From assembly GCA_963210315.1 (NCBI GenBank), contig OY723270.1:2170001-2234000 (forward strand): 64,000 nt of DNA, read 5' to 3'. Source of the DNA: Rhynchopus euleeides. Taxonomy: Eukaryota > Euglenozoa > Diplonemea > Diplonemida > Diplonemidae. The notes beneath the pieces were generated by a model, which did not search any database, was not told the origin of the DNA, and saw nothing but the letters and a program-made list of their open reading frames with translations. A program made the translations under genes and the position numbers. Shown one piece after another: positions 60,801-64,000 of this stretch (position 1 is its first letter; each line of letters begins with the position of its first letter).

Positions 60801-63800
60801 GCACGCTGCAGCGTCTGCCGGCAGCGCTGCCTCTGTGGCAGTGATTGCGGCGGAGGAGCCGAATCAGCTCTTCTCGCAAGACAATCGCAAGCGTGTGCCT
60901 CTCCCGCAGCTCGCTCTGCATGATGCGGCCAGTGGCGGGCATGTGGACGCGGCGAAGGCGCTGCTGCACGCCGCCCAGCAGGGTGGGATCGGTGTCGGCA
61001 GGTTGGTGAACGCTGTGTCGGGCACGGGGCGCACACCTGTTCACGAGGCAGCGGCACTCGGGCACGCTGTAGTGCTGGAGGTGCTGCTGGCGGACGGTGC
61101 GGCAGACGTGGAGGCGTGTGACGAGGAGGGGCGGAGTGCGCTTGCCGTGGCGGCGGAGCACGGGCGCGAGGATTCTGTTCGTGTGCTGGTGCTGCGGGGC
61201 GGTGCGCTGGTGCCCAGTTGTGTGCAGCATGCCGGAAAGAGTGTTGCGGTGCGGCGCCTTCTCGTCACACTGTCCCAGGAGCGGGCTGCGCAGTTCCTGC
61301 TGCAATGGGCACCGCCACATGTGCACCCCGTGCGTGCTGCCGTGCACGCAGCTGCTCGCCACTCTGCCCTGCCAGGCGAGCGGGCAGGTGTGCGCATCGA
61401 CATCCTGCGTGGCTGCGGTGCGGATGTGGATGCGGGCAGCACTGCGGTGCAGCGTGTGCGGCAGGGGACGTACTGCGTCGCGACAGGCACGGGGTTGGAG
61501 GCGGGCGACAGCATGCGTGGCACACACGCAGACCTCTACCTTGCGCTGGCGTACGGGCGGTCTGGCGACTGCGACGCGCGGGATGTGCAGCGTGCACTGC
61601 AGATTTACGAGCAACGTGTGGCTGCTGCCCTGTCTGCTCCGTGTGCTGAGGTGGACACGACGGGGCAGCCGTGCCAAGTGAGCGGGCTGTACTTTCTTGC
61701 ACATGCACGCCTTGCGCGGCGTCAGGGGCACGTGCAGCTGGCTCTCTGGCTCCTTTCCGAGTTTGTGGACGTGTTCGGCGAAGGGTCATCGTCGTGGATG
61801 TCTCACGAGGAGGAGTGTGCTGTGGCGAAGGACCAGGCCTCCTGTGCAGGCACGGCAGGCCGCGGTGCCACTGACTCTACGCCTTCATCACCACCTCCTC
61901 CGGATGCGGGCTGCAGCGACGCTGCTCTGAGTGCGGACAGTAGTGTGGGCGGGTGGGGGCAGCTGCGGGAGCGCCTGACTGACGAGCAGCGTGCACCGAT
62001 GGAGGAGCTGCTCAGGATGACAGGGCTGCAGGCGGTGAAGGAGGCAGCCGTGTCGGTGTACCGCGACGTTCTGGCAGACAAGCTGCTGCGCGAGACGGGG
62101 CGCGCGGCGGCCGTGGTGCAGCAGAGCCTGAACTTCGCCTTCCTGGGGAACCCTGGGACGGGGAAGACGACCGTGGCACGCCTGTTTGCGCGTCTGCTCG
62201 AGCAGGCGGGTGCGCGATCGGGGCACAAGTATGTGCAGATGACGGGGAGCGAGGCGCTGCGCAAGGGTGCGGAGGCGTTTGCATCCGAGCTTGCGAGTCT
62301 GACCGGGGGCACGCAGGGTGTGGGGCCGCCGTCGCACCAGCTGCGTTTCGGGCTGGTGGTCGAGGTGCTGGGGAAGACGGACGGGAAATGGTACCCAGCG
62401 ACGGTCTCCGAGATGCCGAGCAGGAGAAGCAACCAGCAGCAGGACGAGTACGGTGTGCGTTACACCGACGGGACAGAGGAGGATGCAGTGCCAGCGCGCC
62501 GTGTGCGCCACGTCGGCGGGGAGCGGGTGGGCGGTGTGCTGTTCCTGGACGAGGCGTACGACCTGGACCCTGCACGCAACAGCGAGGGGCGGGCCATCCT
62601 GGCACAGCTGATGGCAGCAGCAGAGGACCACCGCGACAGCGTGACGATCGTGCTGGCAGGGTACAAGCGCGACGTGGAGGACAAGCTGTTCCAGTTCAAC
62701 GCTGGGATGCCGTCACGGTTCAGGAGCATCGTGTTCGACGACTTCAGCGACACGCAGCTGGCGGACATCTGGCGTCAGAGGTGCAGGGATTGCGGGTGCG
62801 AGGTGGATGAGGCGGTGGCGACGGTGGTGCAGCGGCGGCTGCGTCGGATGCGGCAGGCGGCGGGGTTCGGGAATGCACGCGAGGTGCGGAAGATGTTCGA
62901 GGGTGCGCTGACGCGGGCGAAGCGTCGTCTGCTTCTCGAGGGCGGATCATCGCAGCTGGAGGTGCGGGTGGAGGACGTGATCGGGCAGCAGCCGACACGG
63001 GCAAAGCTGCCTGACCTGGATGCGGTGCTGCGGGAGCTGGAGGCGATGACAGGGCTGGTGGCAGTGAGGCGGCGGTGCATCAGCTTGTGGAGACGGCGCA
63101 GCACTACCCATTGCCTTTGCCTTTCTTGTCGTTGCGCACACACACCACCAGGAGAACTATAGCCGAGTCGACGTGTGTGTGCCCCCTGTCTGCGATAGCC
63201 AGCAGAACTACCGGGCGGAGCTGCGCGGGGAGCGTGTGCATCAGATCTCGCTGCACAGAGTGTTTCTCGGGAACCCTGGGACGGGGAAGACGAGCGTGGC
63301 AAAGCTGTACGGGCGCGTGCTGCGTGCGCTGGGACTGCTGAGTGGAGGGGACACGTTGTATTGCACCGCATCAGACCTGGTGGGGAAGTTTGTCGGGGAG
63401 ACGCAGCAGAAGACGGCAGCAGTGGTTGCGAGCGCGCAGGGGAAGGTGCTTGTCATCGACGAGGCGTACACGCTGGATGACGGGCAGTACGGGAAGCAGG
63501 CGCTGGACACGCTCGTGGAGAAGGTGACGGGTGCGCCGGGCGAGGACCTTGCGGTGGTGCTGCTGGGGTACCGTGACGAGATGACGCGGATGCTGCGGAA
63601 CCAGAACCCGGGGCTGACACGCCGGTTCGACACGGCGAATGCGTTTGATTTCGCAGACTTCAGCAACGCGGATCTGTTCCAGATCCTGGGGCGTGCCTGC
63701 AGTGAGGAGGGTGTGTACGCGCCTGTGGGTGTGATGCGGGCAGCGGTTGCGGACATCGGGCGGCAGCGGATGCTCCTCCACTTCGGGAACGCAGGGCTTG

Positions 63801-64000
63801 TGACAACCCGCCTGCATGAGGCGCTGTGTGCGATGCGGCGTCGCCAGGCGGACAGGCTGGAGCTTGTGGCTGAGGACTTTGGTCTGAAGGTGGTGAATGC
63901 GGGTAGTGCTGCTGCTGCTTCTTCTTCAGCAGCAGCTTTTCCACCGCCACATGCAGACACAGGCCCACTCGCTGCCCTGGACACCCTCGAGGAGGTGGGC
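57837..64000 (+). CDS. Ankyrin-repeat protein with tandem CbbX-type AAA+ ATPases (3' end outside window)
   Basis: Predicted exons: 57837-57903, then seven 108-nt exons (58028-58135, 58688-58795, 58952-59059, 59215-59322, 59459-59566, 59774-59881, 60081-60188), then 60335 onward. Every intron is phase 1 and splits a Gly codon. Each small exon encodes one ankyrin repeat (ETPLHWAAMNTSEHAVKVVE type). The large exon adds several more repeats (to about 61200), a spacer, and AAA-1 with Walker A GNPGTGKTT (about 62146) and Walker B GVLFLDEAYDLD (about 62535). AAA-2 follows with GNPGTGKTS (about 63270) and VLVIDEAYTLDD. These modules resemble CbbX/SpoVK. A one-base frame change and a possible intron lie at 63060-63202. 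Exon 1 is the least certain. Confidence 0.8.
58345..58460 (+). repeat. Box pair within an intron of the ankyrin-AAA gene
   Basis: CGTGCTCTACACTCATCACACC (20 of these bases match the A-repeat box region) at about 58347, then GTGGAAGCGATCAACAAGTA at 58434. The spacing and order match the A and B boxes of YR terminal repeats. It lies in the 552-nt intron between the first two ankyrin-repeat exons, so this may be a solo repeat. Confidence 0.45.

Noticed and set aside
1..64000. Bacterial or viral origin
   Set aside because: Spliceosomal introns, ISY1, metaxin and eukaryotic retroelements show a nuclear genome.

Overview
The window is nuclear DNA from a GC-rich, intron-bearing protist. The best guess is a euglenozoan outside the kinetoplastids, for example a diplonemid or euglenid. 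Four points support this. Two adenylate cyclases carry trypanosome-style catalytic motifs. All convincing host genes are on the + strand with 1-2 kb gaps, as in polycistronic clusters. Several start codons follow a pyrimidine tract and AG, as expected for trans-splicing. The DIRS-like tyrosine-recombinase (YR) retroelements recall the TATE/VIPER elements of kinetoplastids. Frequent GT-AG introns argue against a kinetoplastid. The assignment is inference; no rRNA or spliced-leader gene was identified.

Layout. 1-16.5 kb is a nest of YR retroelements: the 3' end of one copy (1-1187), a complete near-identical copy (1235-6214, +), a 4.9-kb element without recognisable genes (6558-11472, +), and a diverged element on the - strand (11473-16501) whose outer repeat lies at 6215-6520, so the 4.9-kb element seems to have landed inside it. 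17.2-44.2 kb is host sequence: a PA/LamG receptor adenylate cyclase (17.2-22.4), a mucin-like SGNH hydrolase (23.7-26.7), splicing factor ISY1 (27.7-28.7), a five-exon metaxin/SAM37-like import protein (30.5-32.0), an hAT transposase remnant (32.6-33.1, -), an ankyrin protein (33.5-35.3), a Ser/Thr kinase (37.4-39.3), weak small-gene candidates (39.6-40.3) and a six-TM adenylate cyclase (42.0-44.2). 44.8-50.8 kb is a third YR element (-). 50.9-56.6 kb holds an 860-bp inverted-repeat element, a ubiquitin-protease-like ORF beside an IS5/Harbinger-like DDE transposase, and a decayed gene. 57.8 kb to the window edge is one large gene in which 108-nt exons each encode one ankyrin repeat, followed by tandem CbbX-type AAA+ modules.

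The three coding YR elements share one plan: element-specific minisatellite array, Gag-like protein with a zinc finger and coiled coil, YR, and RT-RNase H whose long frame overlaps the YR gene. All three have W-x-D-N in place of the Y-x-D-D reverse-transcriptase motif. Element ends use split direct repeats (A1 - body - B1 - A2 - B2), and every B repeat starts with GTGGAAGCG. The same 9-mer recurs across the window, including apparent solo A-B copies, which suggests it is the recombinase target.

Several host genes show single frame breaks (17.7, 18.3, 42.9 and 63.1 kb). These may be assembly indels, unrecognised introns or real lesions.
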